A stretch of 64,000 bases of DNA from Juglans regia. Taxonomy: Eukaryota > Streptophyta > Magnoliopsida > Fagales > Juglandaceae. Below, piece by piece: positions 13,131 to 24,239 of this stretch. How positions within the stretch are numbered: position 1 is the first letter of the stretch; each line of letters starts with the position of its first letter. The DNA is taken from the NCBI RefSeq assembly GCF_001411555.2, contig NC_049905.1:11685053-11749052 (forward strand), read 5' to 3'. Both the position numbers and the translations under genes were made by a program. The notes beneath the pieces are model-generated. The model was not told where the DNA came from and ran no database searches. It saw only the letters and a list, made by a program, of their open reading frames with translations.

Positions 13131-13973
13131 GTACCAAAGGAATGGACAAATTGTAATATCAGGTAAGTAGTACTAGTAGTGCACCCAGTGCTACTCCCTG
13201 GCTGAAAGGGATTCCCAACCTATGGCCACGGGCGGAATCCAAGTCCAAAGGGAGACCGCTAATCCCAACACACGGGGCGTAATAGTGTGTACCGGCCAAA
13301 GAAAGTGAAACATGAAAGTATGGTTATTTCTTAAAATGTTATACATGAAAGCATAGTTATTTCTTAAATGCTTATGCATGAAAGTATGGTTTATCCCTTA
13401 AACTGTTATGCATGAAAATATTGTCAAGAATTAGCAAAATGTTTATGTATGCATGTTTTCAAAAGAAAAGAATGGATGCCTAGTATGTTCATTGCATGGT
13501 GTACTACTTACTGAGTATTCGACTCACTTTTGTTTTAAATGTTTTAAACGTCCAGGTAATGATGAAAAGGTTGGGGAGCAAGGCACTACTGTAGAGGGAG
13601 AGGTAGACGCTTAGGACCTTCCCTAACCAGAACAATTATGTTTATGGATGATGGGTTATGTTTTTATGAACATATGGACTTTGAAAGTCTTTTACGGATG
13701 AATGTTCGAATAAGATATCCATTAGGTGCTCCCTTTATTAAATTAGAAATTAGAGTACACGTGTGTCATTTTCATGTCGACCGCATGTTATAAGAAAAAG
13801 AAAAGAAAAGGACAGGTACGTACGTCGCGATCCTGCCCTTCTTGAGACTGGGTTGTGACATGAACTACTAGATATCGATTGTGCTGCTAAATGTATTAAA
13901 CCTCTTAATGGTTGAATGCCATATTTCAGTTCAATAAAATTGACTACTATGTTGACTATATAAAAAAAAAAAG

Positions 13974-13987
13974 GTTTACTTCTTATT
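13974..13987. repeat. Target-site duplication of LINE, right copy
   Basis: GTTTACTTCTTATT, identical to 5086-5099, one base after the poly(A) at 13962-13972. Confidence 0.9.
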
Positions 13988-15266
13988 TCGTGTTCAAAGC
14001 CTTCTATTTTTGTTTCCTTTCCTTCTCATTATCTCCATTCTTCACTTGTTCAGTGTGTCCAACAACAGACGTCTTCTACTTTTTTCTTCACTTTTTCTTT
14101 TTCTCTTTATCTCTTACTTTTATGTTCATGTCCAAAACTTATTCTTTTACTACCCTTGTAAGAAAAAATAAATTTTTTAAGAATAAGAAAAATACAAAAA
14201 TTAACACTACATAGTTGTGATAATGCTTTATTTAAAGTATTAAAGTTATGCACAATTAAGCTATTATCACACTCCTCGATCAGCTTATTGCTAGTTTCTA
14301 GCAATTAATGCGACTAAAGATAAAAACACTATATAAGTCTTTTTTTTTTTTTAAGAAAAAGGTTTAATGAATTGTCAAAATCCTACAAATACTAAATAAA
14401 TTTCACAAGCCTATAAATCTCATTGCGAGTGAAATTTTTAGCCAACACAAGACAACTCCCTTAATTTAGGATAAACATGACTCAAATTTCTATATGAAAG
14501 TATGCTTCAACTTAAATCTCACTAGGGTGTATACTCACAAATAAAATCACTCCAAATGGGGCATAACACTCTTAACAATGTAATATGTGAGCGAAATAAT
14601 GTAAGTAAAATCAAATTAAATATCTTACATATAAATTATAAGAAGAAACGCTTGAAAGAAAGGACATATATAATGTGTGGGTAATAGTAAAAATAAGAAG
14701 TGTTTTCAAGAATAATTACACTTTCAACTCTTTTTGGCATTTCCATTTCATTCCTTTTTCCAATTCAGTTTCAATGAAGCACGTTATATTTTTTTTCTTT
14801 CACAGTACACTTCTTCAATTGGACCAATCTTCTGTTTTTCTTTTGGCCTTTTGCTTTTTTTTTTTTTCATCTCTTTCTACTCTTTTTGTTTTGGCAGGTC
14901 CCCACACTTTGACCACACTGATGCAAATTGAACATGTCTATTCTTGAAACACTTTGGGAAAAAGGTTTAAGAAATGAAGGCTAATCAATAGGCTCACCGG
15001 GATGACTAACGACAATGTATTAAGAAAAGAAAGTTGAGGCTCAAAATAAACAAAAATGGCTTAATGTCATCTCTCAACGACTAGCATAATTCTTCAACTT
15101 CCATGACTTTCTAAGATTAAAGTGTAGCATAAAGAAATTGATTTTGCATTCGGCCAAAATGAAGGAATAATGAGAGTAAAACAACATTGTATGTGCATCC
15201 AATCGAATATTTAGAGTAGAAGAAAAATAATCCTCTAAAAAAATGGATTGGCTCTAAACTCACAAG
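13988..15266 (-). other. Rest of Athila-like 3' LTR and 3' untranslated region
   Basis: This stretch resumes the sequence interrupted by the LINE and ends at the CACTA insertion. It is AT-rich with pyrimidine-rich runs (14030-14110, 14800-14890). On the minus strand a second TATA-like ACTTATATAGTG lies at about 14329-14340. I could not place the LTR/UTR boundary exactly because the second LTR copy does not extend this far. The short open frames here are in low-complexity sequence and are not credible genes. Confidence 0.5.
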
Positions 15267-15276
15267 CACTACAACA
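15267..15276 (+). repeat. CACTA left terminal inverted repeat
   Basis: CACTACAACA, a perfect 10-bp inverted match to 26495-26504. Similarity continues weakly for a few bases. The preceding AAG is the target duplication. Confidence 0.95.
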
Positions 15277-15384
15277 AATTTGAGATTTTGGGACGAAATC
15301 TTTAAGGGACGAAATTTTTTTCGTCCCTAAAAGTCATTTTTTGGGACGAAATTTAAATTTCGTCCCAAAAAATCGATGAATTTA

Positions 15385-15665
15385 GAAAACCGTTCGAACG
15401 TCAAAATAACCGATCGAACAGTTTTTTCTGCGACGAATTAAATCGTCCCAAAAAAATTTTCCCGTTCGAACGTGAAAAAATACGTTCGAACAGTAAAATT
15501 TGGCGGATAATTACTTTATTATGGCGGGAAAAGTTCAAAAACGTTCGAACGATAATTTGTTGTGTTCGAACGGAACATATTTGGTGGCAAATCCTGGCAG
15601 TAAGCTTTCTAAACCGTTCGAAAGGAATATATTTAGTTAGAACATATTCAAGCACCACATTTATA
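15385..15665. repeat. CACTA left subterminal repeats (GTTCGAAC palindromes)
   Basis: At least five exact GTTCGAAC palindromes and several one-base variants occur in 280 bp, mostly as CGTTCGAACG or ACGTTCGAAC. In En/Spm, short CpG-containing subterminal repeats are bound by the element's TNPA protein to bring the ends together. By analogy these are the likely binding sites of the TNPA-like protein encoded at 24240-25765. They are preceded at 15288-15370 by inverted copies of TTTTGGGACGAAAT. Confidence 0.85.
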
Positions 15666-15922
15666 CATTCGAAGGTATAATATTAATCTCGGTACGAAAC
15701 TCAAAATATAAAAAATATCTATCATATATACAAATTCATTAATTAATTTTATGTAATTAATTTTAAAATATTTTAATGATTTCTTTTACGTTAAATAAGA
15801 TATTTAGTAAATAAATATTATCAATCATATACATATTAATCAACCAAATAAAGCAAATTATCAAAATGCCATATATATTGTTCATAATTACAACAAAAGA
15901 AAATATAAATAAAAGATAAAAA
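15666..15922. other. AT-rich stretch downstream of minus-strand gene
   Basis: No coding signal. On the minus strand it is the 3' flank of the antisense gene and probably holds its 3' UTR and polyadenylation signal (several AATAAA-like strings on the minus strand). Confidence 0.4.
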
Positions 15923-17158
15923 CTATGATGCGAGGTCTCTACACACATCCTCGACTGCAGCTAATTGTGTCTCTACTTGTGTTAGTCGAGTACTAACTGT
16001 GACCTGAGTTGCATTATTGGCATTAATCGCTGTATGTAACTCATCAACCTCTGTATGTAACCCAGAGACGGTAGCCATAATCTCTGTACGCAACTCAGAC
16101 ATGGCAGTATGCACTGCATCAATCACTGCTGATGTGTGTACACCGATCTCAGCACGCAATATGTCAGCCATCTCCTCGCGAATATATGTGCGTGATGCCT
16201 CAGCTTGTGTAGATGTCTCACCAGCCGATACTCCAGTATCTCCCGGCTGCGCATCTCTCTGAATCTCAGCCCTGTCAGGAACAGCCCCACGAAAACGAAA
16301 TCTAGAGTGTCCCGTGCTCCGTGATAGGGTGGTGCTGTTGATTGGTGCCATCGGAAATCGGGAACGCTCGGCAGGTTCGGACACAACCCCGGCATGTAGC
16401 AAAAATCGAGTGATGAGGATCCCAAATGGCAGTATATCTATCGTAATGAACCGTGCCTCTGATCGGATCCTCTCAAATATATAACCAACGAGGTCGATCG
16501 GGATGCCACGAGCGACCCGTATCATAAATCTCGCTCGATCCATGCCAACCTCGGTCTTGTGCTGCCGTGGGTCAATATTGTTGGCAATGATCAAATTCAT
16601 GATCTTGAAGAAAGAAGATAAATCTGCCTGCCTAATACTCTTCATCCCATCGTACACTGGAGCATCTGGACCAACAATCAAGTCTCTGACCTCATGATCA
16701 GCAAGTGTATCGATCTCATCTGTGTAATCTGGTCCCTCGTCCTGAGACATAACTGCATCACTTGAAGGATCAGACTCTCTAGGCGACAGGTTTGGATAGG
16801 CATCAAGAAGCCTAGGAATACCCAGATATGCAGCGAGTCTGTCCGCTGAAAATATAACAGGAGCTCCTCGGACACAGATCCTATATGCCCCTCCATCGTC
16901 TAGGCTGGCAGCACCGAGCTCTTTATAGAACTCAGTAACGATCTCAATGAAGGAAACGAGCTCCATTCCTTCTTCTCGCTGATCTAAGATTGGTGCCCAA
17001 CCACGATCATTGAATACTGATGGGAGGGAATGACCCTCCCATATAAGAGTGACAAAATCAGACAGTTTTACTAGTCGCTCAAGTAAAACGGTCCGCTCTC
17101 GAACTGTTTGGATGGAAGGTTCTCCTGATCTACCACGTTTACGGCCCCGATAAGACAT
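15923..17158 (-). CDS. CACTA accessory protein, plant-transposon-protein-domain-like (411 aa)
   Basis: One uninterrupted frame, in the opposite direction to the transposase genes. I chose the start MSYRGRKRGR at 17158 because the upstream in-frame codons precede a good splice acceptor (AATTGCAG, minus strand, at about 17169-17176), suggesting a 5' UTR intron. A basic N-terminus is followed at residues 30-260 by a region with the pattern W.P...REEG...FYKELG...VRG..V.FS.D.LA.YLGIP and later LPFGILITRFL.HAGV. This resembles the putative plant transposon protein domain (PF20167 class) found in many plant TE-derived ORFs. Residues 320-410 have heptad-like spacing and probably form a coiled coil. 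The biochemical function of the domain is unknown. Base composition is more GC-rich than the flanks and the frame is undamaged. Family assignment is from memory of the pattern. Confidence 0.75.
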   Translation of the reverse strand: MSYRGRKRGRSGEPSIQTVRERTVLLERLVKLSDFVTLIWEGHSLPSVFNDRGWAPILDQREEGMELVSFIEIVTEFYKELGAASLDDGGAYRICVRGAPVIFSADRLAAYLGIPRLLDAYPNLSPRESDPSSDAVMSQDEGPDYTDEIDTLADHEVRDLIVGPDAPVYDGMKSIRQADLSSFFKIMNLIIANNIDPRQHKTEVGMDRARFMIRVARGIPIDLVGYIFERIRSEARFITIDILPFGILITRFLLHAGVVSEPAERSRFPMAPINSTTLSRSTGHSRFRFRGAVPDRAEIQRDAQPGDTGVSAGETSTQAEASRTYIREEMADILRAEIGVHTSAVIDAVHTAMSELRTEIMATVSGLHTEVDELHTAINANNATQVTVSTRLTQVETQLAAVEDVCRDLAS

Positions 17159-17339
17159 TATTATGATCCTGCAATTTAAAAATAAAATATACATTCAAGA
17201 TTAGTGATAAAATCTAATTACGACTAAAAGATTTACAAAATTATATACTAATAGCAATTTAATAAATTAATTGATAGAACATATAATCAATTAAACGATG
17301 AAAACAATTTAATAAGCTAATAAAATGTTAATGGATTTA

Positions 17340-17940
17340 ATTTAATAATTAGCGTTCGAACGTCTAAATATATGGTCGAACGGACAATTAATAACGTTCG
17401 AATGTGTCTATCAAGTTCGAACGTACAAGTTTACCCGTTCGAACTAACTGGTTAATACCGAACGTAAAACAGATCTAACTCGGCCATGGCTGAGTCAACT
17501 CAGCAGCCAGGAAAATACTCAAAAATTAATCGATTCCGTGGTTTCTTCGACTAAAAAACAAAGTACTCTTCATTTCTAAACATCCTACGATAGATTTATG
17601 ATGTTCTACGGTAATTATTAATGAAAAAATGTAATTTAAAAAAAAAACAAATAAAACCATAAAATTATAAAATAAACGGTAAAATGAGTTTGAAAATACA
17701 TACCTTTAGTTGGGAGGAAAAATGTTTGACGTATGTGCTGATCACGACGGCAGACGGCGGTGAATGTAGTGCGTTCAAACGTTTTCTCGCTTTTTCAAAC
17801 GGTGGGGACGACGGCGTGAGAGAAATCGCTGCCCGCGATAACTTATACGTGCATAACCGTTCGAGCGTTAATAGTAAATGTTCGAACGTTAATATAAAAC
17901 CGTTCGCCCGTTACTATTTCACGTTCGAACGGAAGTTTTG
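17340..17940. repeat. Internal GTTCGAAC islands upstream of minus-strand gene
   Basis: Two clusters, at about 17352-17445 and 17775-17935, contain exact and near-exact copies of the same palindrome as the element ends. They lie on the promoter side of the antisense gene, so the element's own DNA-binding protein may act here on expression as well as transposition. That role is inference. Confidence 0.7.
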
Positions 17941-17944
17941 TAAG

Positions 17945-18615
17945 TTTATTAAAAAATATATTAAATGTATACTATATTTATATTCATATAAATTATTATA
18001 ATATATATACTATTATAGTAGATTATATATATTGTAATCTACTATGTAATATTATAATATATATTATAATAGTAGAATACTTTAATTGAAAGCATAATAT
18101 CTTATAAAATATTTTCTTATAGTATAATAGTAATATATCATAATACTTTACTATCAAAGTGTTATATATGAGATATTAAGATATATATAGTACTATATAA
18201 TAGCATGTAGTACTATATGGTATGAGTTTATACTTAACTAATATATGTCATATTACATATTCCATTATACTTTACCTACTAAAGTTATATATGATATTAT
18301 ACAACATGATATTATACAACATATATACACAGAGTATAGACAACGACTAATATACTATCATCTTATTAATTTCTACATACTTTATTATGTGACCTTAGTA
18401 TATTTGGGGCTATATATATGTGAGTATATATTACTAATACATATGATCTTAATAATATATATGATAGTATAGGTCACTATATATATGATAATATATATTA
18501 CTATATATACTTTATAATTAGTATAGATTACCATATATATGATAGTATATATTACATTATATATGATAGTATATATAACTAATACATATGATGTTATAGT
18601 ACTTTTCATTTAATG
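17945..18615. repeat. TA-rich low-complexity stretch in CACTA
   Basis: Dominated by strings such as TATATATGATAGTATATATTAC. Open frames here are low-complexity Tyr/Ile strings on both strands and are not genes. Confidence 0.8.
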
Positions 18616-18649
18616 ATGAAAAAAGTTATATTTAATCATAAAGGATATG

Positions 18650-19565
18650 TGTTCGAACGGTACTCATAAACAGTTCGAACACATATGTTAACGTTTGAAC
18701 GTAAAATAAGACATTCGAACGGACAAGGGAAATGGCGGGAAAACATCCCGCCAATTAAAGACAGCTGGAATACCGTTCGAACGTAATTTCTTATAGTTCG
18801 AACGGATTATTGCAGTGGTGGGAAAATATCCCGCCAATTAAAATATAGTATCATCTAATATGTCTACATATATTAATGTTGTTCTTTTATTCAACATTAT
18901 AATGAAAAAATAAATAAATAAAACTTTGTAATACCGTTTGAACAGTTAGAAATTAACGTTCGAACGATAAATTTTCGAGCGGGAATAATTCAATAACGTT
19001 CGAACATACTTTTTATACGTTCGACCGTGAAAATTAGGAGGGAATTGTCTCCCGCTTAATATTTTCACATTCGAACGGTTAGTAAATAACCGTTCGAACA
19101 TGAAATGTTCTTCAAAAACACGACAGAACCTCACAATTCTCCTTTCTCTCCGCGCTGTCGTCTCCGTGTGCTCTGAAGATTACCCTTCGCATATCAGAGG
19201 TATTCTTTCTCAAACTAGCTCTTAAGCTCAAAAAAATTGTTCATCTCACTCCATTATTCTCGGATTAATACTTGTAGGATATTTTGATTATTTTCAGATT
19301 ATTCTCGGATTATTTCATTTTCATCTTCAATTTGTCAGGTATTTCTTTTAAAATAGAAATGTATGATTTGAACTTAATATTTTGCAATGTTAGAAAGTTG
19401 TATGCTTTGAAATTGGTGTTTGTGTTTGTTAGAGTTTGTAATTAATGGAGTTTTCGGCGTTGTTGAAGACGACTGGAATCTGGAACGAATACGTTCGAAC
19501 GGATTAGGATTACCGTTCGAACGTATTAATTTTGTTCGAACATAGGGCATCATCGTTCGAACGGG
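18650..19565. repeat. Further internal GTTCGAAC islands before the transposase gene
   Basis: Clusters at about 18651-18805, 18945-19100 and 19488-19560 hold many copies of GTTCGAAC, again often as paired, oppositely flanked units. A non-repetitive, CT-rich stretch between them (19125-19240, with CAGAGGTATTCTTTC) looks like a transcribed leader with a donor-like site. It may be the promoter and first exon of the transposase transcript. Confidence 0.65.
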
Positions 19566-19740
19566 TAATGACATTTCATATACATAATACAAATAGTTTG
19601 GGATAGTTGTGTAAATTATATGTACTACTACCATTTAATATTGTTAATTCTAGATAAATAAAATTATTATTCAAATTAAAATACTACTAAAATTTTAAAA
19701 TAAAATATAAATTTTGGTAGATTTAATAATACTTAAATAG

Positions 19741-20030
19741 TTAAGATTTAATAATACTTAAATACTTCAAGATAAATTAATAAAATTAATATTCAAATTA
19801 AAATACTACTAAATCTTTAAATTAAAATAGAAATAGTTAAGATTTAATAATACTTAAATACTTCAAGATAAATTAATAAAATTAATATTCAAATTAAAAT
19901 ACTACTAAATCTTTAAATTAAAATAGAAATAGTTAAGATTTAATAATACTTAAATACTTCAAGATATATTAATAAAATTAATATTCAAATTAAAATACTA
20001 CTAAATCTTTAAATTAAAATACTTAATTAT
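19741..20030. repeat. 96-bp tandem repeat, about three copies
   Basis: Units starting TTAAGATTTAATAATACTTA begin at 19741, 19837 and 19933, giving a 96-bp period. The copies are nearly identical, and a partial copy precedes them from about 19655. The unit is very AT-rich and non-coding. High identity implies recent expansion inside the CACTA element. Confidence 0.85.
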
Positions 20031-20039
20031 AAACATGTA

Positions 20040-20617
20040 AAACTAATATTTAAATTAAAATCTGGAATAAATATTGAAATAATACCTACTAATTATGTTT
20101 TTGTTGTATTGTTGTGTAAATAATATGTTGTTATTGTTTGACATATATTAGCATATTTTGTATTTTTTGTTCATCAAAATAAACCTTAGACCCGTTCGAG
20201 AGTTATCAATTCGGATGAATGCTTGATTGATAACTCTTGAATTGTCCAGAGTGGACAGTTTGAGATTGTAAGATCATTCTCGCAAACTATAGAACTATAT
20301 CTGTTGTCGTCCAACATTATGATTTTGGTAGATTCATCCATTGTTCTCTGGATATGCAGTTTCGGTGATGGTGCAACGACGTGTTAATCGTCAGTGCACA
20401 CAACGAAACGAGCATATTTGGAGAACTATGGGGAGATGCTGCCGAAATTTTGTTGGACGTGACAGATAATAGATCATAGGTTGGCGACTATGATCTTACA
20501 ATCCCGAACGGGATAGGACCAACTACCCGGTGAAAGGTGGCATACTCATTAATTGGTACATGATATATGGATGTTTGCTGATGCATTACAATATTGTTTG
20601 TAATGAATATAGTCGGC
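20040..20617 (+). other. Leader region of the transposase gene
   Basis: No coding frame. The sequence at 20200-20590 has unique, non-repetitive character. An acceptor-like AATATAG lies at 20607-20613, just before the ATG at 20618, so the transposase transcript probably has one or more non-coding 5' exons, as is common for En/Spm-type genes. Confidence 0.4.
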
Positions 20618-23600
20618 ATGGATAAGAGTTGGATGAGAGTTACCGATCGATTGGGTCAGAATTACAATGTATATGCTGAAGGTGTTAAGAAATTCTTGGA
20701 GTTTGCATTGGGTACATGTGATAGTGATGGGCGTATCAGATGCCCATGCAGAGAATGCAGGAATTTGCGTTCTCATAAGATAGACTTGGTGAGAGAACAT
20801 CTGTTTGTCAAAGGTATTGATAAGGGTTATACTGATTGGGTCTTACACGGCGAATCATATCCAACTTCATTTGAGGCTCCACATGAAGAAGAAGAGATCG
20901 ATGAAGATGTACAACCAGAGATTGTTGGAGATGATTACGATGAGGATATGGAGGAAATGTTAGGTGACATCGGTGCGGGAATGTTTGTGGATGAAGGTGA
21001 CACGGACACATTAAGCTCAAATGATGGGGGCCATAACACTTTTGCACGCTTGTGGAATGATTCACAGCGTGAGCTATATCCAGGATGCAGAAGACATAGT
21101 AAGTTGTCGTTTACCGTAAGATTGCTTCACATAAAATCAATGTGTCGATTATCTATTAAGGCAGTCAATATGTTACTTGAGCTGTTTAAAGAGGCACTGC
21201 CGACAGACAATACTTTACCTCGTAACTTCTATGAAGCAAAAAAGTTGAAACGAGGACTCGGATTTGATTACAACGTAATACATGCATGTACGAATGACTG
21301 CATATTATTTTGGCGAGAGAATGAGCAGTTGAACGAGTGTCCTATATGCCACGAGTCAAGATGGACATCGGACAAGGCAAATGTTCCGCAAAAGGTCGTC
21401 CGCCACTTTCCATTGATACCTAGATTACAACGATTATTTATGTCACGCGCAACGGCTGTAGATATGACATGGCACTCATCAGATAGAGTAAGGAACGAGA
21501 ATATTTTGTCACATCCTGCTGACTCCCAGGTGTGGAAGGAATTTGATCAGGAACACCCATGGTTTGCTGAAGAACCGCGTAACGTAAGACTTGGGTTGGC
21601 AACAGATGGATTTAATCCTTTTGGGAACATGAGTACTAGTCATAGTACTTGGCTAGTTGTACTTATGCCGTATAATTTACCACCTTGGAAGTGTATGAAA
21701 GATCCATATTTCATGATGAGTTTGCTCATCCCAGGTCCGAGGTCACCGGGAAATGATATAGACATACACTTACAGCCATTGATTGCAGAATTGAAAGATT
21801 TGTGGGAGAATGGGGTTGTCACATTTGATTCGTTAACAGGCAAGTCGTTCAAGATGCATGTTGCGGTGTTGTGGACAATAAATGATTTTCCAGCTTATGG
21901 GAATTTGTCAGGTTGGAGTACTAAGGGGAAAATGGCATGTCCAACTTGTAACAAATATACCAAATCTGAATGGCTTACGTACGGGAGGAAATTATGTTTC
22001 ATGGGTCATCGTCGATTTTTACCTGGTGACCATAGATGGCGTGGAAATTCTAGAATGTTTGATGGAACTGTTGAATGGGGCCAACCTCCACCATATTTGT
22101 CTGGCGAAGATGTACTTGCACAATTTATAGATGTTGGTTGTAATGAATTTGGTAAAAAACAACGAAAGAGAAAACGAGCTACGAATGAGTTGAATTGGAC
22201 AAAGAAGAGTATATTTTTCGAACTCCCGTACTGGTCGAAGTTAAAATTGCGACATAGCCTTGATGTTATGCATATTGAAAAAAATATTTGCGAATCCGTA
22301 TTGGGAACATTGATGTCAATTGAAGGAAAAACAAAGGATACAATAAACTCAAGGAAGGATTTGAAGCGGTTGGGAATAAGACGGGAAATGCAGTTGCAAG
22401 AAAATGGTTCGTCTGTCTACATGCCGATTGGGTGGTATACATTGTCAAGGAATGAAAGGGTTACATTTTGTGAGTGGCTAATGAAGATCAAATTACCGGA
22501 CGGTTATGCCTCGAATCTAACAAGGTGTGTGAGAACAAATGATTGGAAAATAACTGGATTAAAAAGTCATGATTGTCATGTTTTCTTACAGCGTATCTTG
22601 CCTATTGGTATCCGTGGGTACTTGACCAGAGATGTGCGTGTGGCTTTGACTGAGTTGGGTGCATTTTTTAAAGACTTATGTGCTAGGACGTTGAATGTAG
22701 AAGCTTTGGATCGAATGGAACGAGAAATTGTCATAATATTGTGTAAGCTAGAAAGTATTTATCCACCGTCATTCTTCGATGTCATGGTTCACCTAGCCGT
22801 TCATTTGCCACGTGAGGCTCGACTTGCAGGACCAGTTCAATATAGATGGATGTATCCCATTGAACGATTTCTTGGAAAGTTGAAACGTACAGTGGGTAAC
22901 AAGGCCCGTCCAGAAGGATCAATTGCAGAAGCATATATTGACGATGAGTGGCATACCTTCTGTTCCAAATATTTCCACGGAGTTGACACTCGGTTTGATC
23001 GGCCAGAAAGAAACTTTGACGTTGACCGAGCAAGACAACGGACTATATATTCTGTGTTTTCCCAACAAGTTCGTCCAATTGGTGCAGTGCGTGGTTATGA
23101 CTTGTGTGGAAGAGAGTTCGAGAAAGCTCAGTGGTACGTGCTGAACAATTGCCCTGAGATAGAGAACTACTTGAAGTAAGTTATAACTTTTTCTTAATTT
23201 AAATTGCCTCATTACGTCAGGAAAAAAATACAAAATATAATATATTTGTGGTAATCATCAATTTCAGTGATCATATTAACGTGCTCAAGGAACTAGGAGT
23301 AAATGATATAAACCAGAAACATGAAGAGGAGTTCCCGAGATGGTTTGAAGAACGGGTAATGAAATTACATATGCGTTACTCAATAACAAATGAAAAAATA
23401 TTAATTTCAACTTTGATATAGTATATGCTTTACTCAATATGTAGGTTGTACAATTGCATGCGAATAATCCAAATGATATATCTGATGAACTGTATGCATT
23501 GGCGCGTGGCCCATCGAGACGCGCTGCTCGATATTCTGCATGTATTTCTCGGGGAAGTAGGTATCACACACTGGATCGAGATTGTTATAGGAAAACCAAA

Positions 23601-24169
23601 ATAGTGGTGTCCTAGTCGAAGGAAGTCATGATGGAGAAAATATTGATTTCTATGGGGTTATTGTCGATATAATTGGAATGAAATATTTGGGAGAGCTTGC
23701 GGTGTATCTGTTTAAGTGTGATTGGTGGGATTTAAGCAATCCTCGTACTGGAGTCCGTGATGATGAATATTTTTTGAGTGTTAATACATCAAAAAAATGG
23801 TATGAAGATGATCCTTTTATTTTGGCTTCTCAAGCATCTCAAATATTCTACTTAGATGACCCGAAGTTAGGAAATCAATGGCGAGTAGTTCAAAAATATT
23901 CTCCAAGAAATATATATGATGTTATCCCTCAGGTGGAAGGACAAGATGAAGAAGAAGATGACTCTTCTACTCAAGAAGCATACCAAGAGAGTCAACCCGC
24001 CTTAAATTTGTTTGTGGATTTGAGCCAGTATGAGATGATTCCATTAAATAGAGAAGATATTGAGGCTGAAATTGTTGATGTGACAGTTGAGGAAAATGTT
24101 GAATCATCTGAAGTATCTACAGATGATGAGAGCGAATTGTCAAATGAAACTGATACAGATTTTGATTGA
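20618..24169 (+). pseudogene. TNP2/TNPD-type CACTA transposase, C-terminal frameshift
   Basis: Exons by eye are 20618-23175, 23268-23355 and 23445-24169; all junctions are GT...AG and keep phase. Start chosen at MDKSWMRV, the usual start of the transposase-associated domain (residues 1-75, zinc-like C.C..CRN.....). An acidic linker follows. The Transposase_21 core includes ATDGFNPFG at about residue 328 and INDFPAYGNLSGW at about 421, both with conserved aspartates, and SLDVMHIEKN at about 547. A DUF4218-like domain lies at about 715-800 (FFDVMVHLAVHLP, YPIERFLGKLKR). In exon 3 the frame meets TAG at 23613-23615, but DUF4216-like coding resumes one frame over from about 23600 to the stop at 24167-24169. 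A one-base deletion near 23599 explains this. The catalytic exon is intact, so a truncated but catalytically equipped protein is possible. Catalysis would cut and paste the element in the nucleus. Confidence 0.88.
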
Positions 24170-24239
24170 CCAATTAAGTGTTAACATTCCACTTGATGAC
24201 AAATATTTTACTTATTGAATGTATCAATAGTTTAAAATT

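Larger units (their letters stand above)
10089..13860 (+). mobile_element. Ty3/gypsy solo LTR (3.8 kb) inside the LINE
   Basis: It starts TGTAATACCCGAGTC and ends GGGTTGTGACA, the near-palindromic ends of long LTRs from plant gypsy elements of the Del/Tekay kind. It is flanked by TGAGC (10084-10088) and TGAAC (13861-13865), a 5-bp target duplication with one mismatch. Sequence on both sides is LINE 3' end. No gag or pol is present, so it is best explained as a solo LTR left by LTR-LTR recombination. Its start is homologous to an inverted fragment ending at 56210. Confidence 0.82.
5100..13973 (+). mobile_element. L1-type plant LINE, full length but decayed, with nested solo LTR
   Basis: The element runs from 5100 to a poly(A) tract at 13962-13972 and is flanked by a perfect 14-bp target duplication. 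It has the two-ORF layout of plant L1 elements: ORF1 with a CCHC zinc knuckle, ORF2 with endonuclease, RT and RNase H. A 3772-bp gypsy solo LTR splits its 3' end. Without that insert the LINE is about 5.1 kb. Both ORFs are broken, so the copy is inactive. Confidence 0.9.

Noticed and set aside
16017..16262. Plus-strand open frame opposite the CACTA accessory gene
   Set aside because: It is a shadow of the well-supported 411-residue minus-strand frame.
18245..18609. Open frames on both strands rich in Tyr and Ile
   Set aside because: They lie in TA-repeat sequence; composition alone keeps the frames open.
23445..23600. Second, separate gene starting at the 23678 ATG
   Set aside because: The frame continues the DUF4216-like region begun in the preceding exon. 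A frameshift explains the split better than a new gene.
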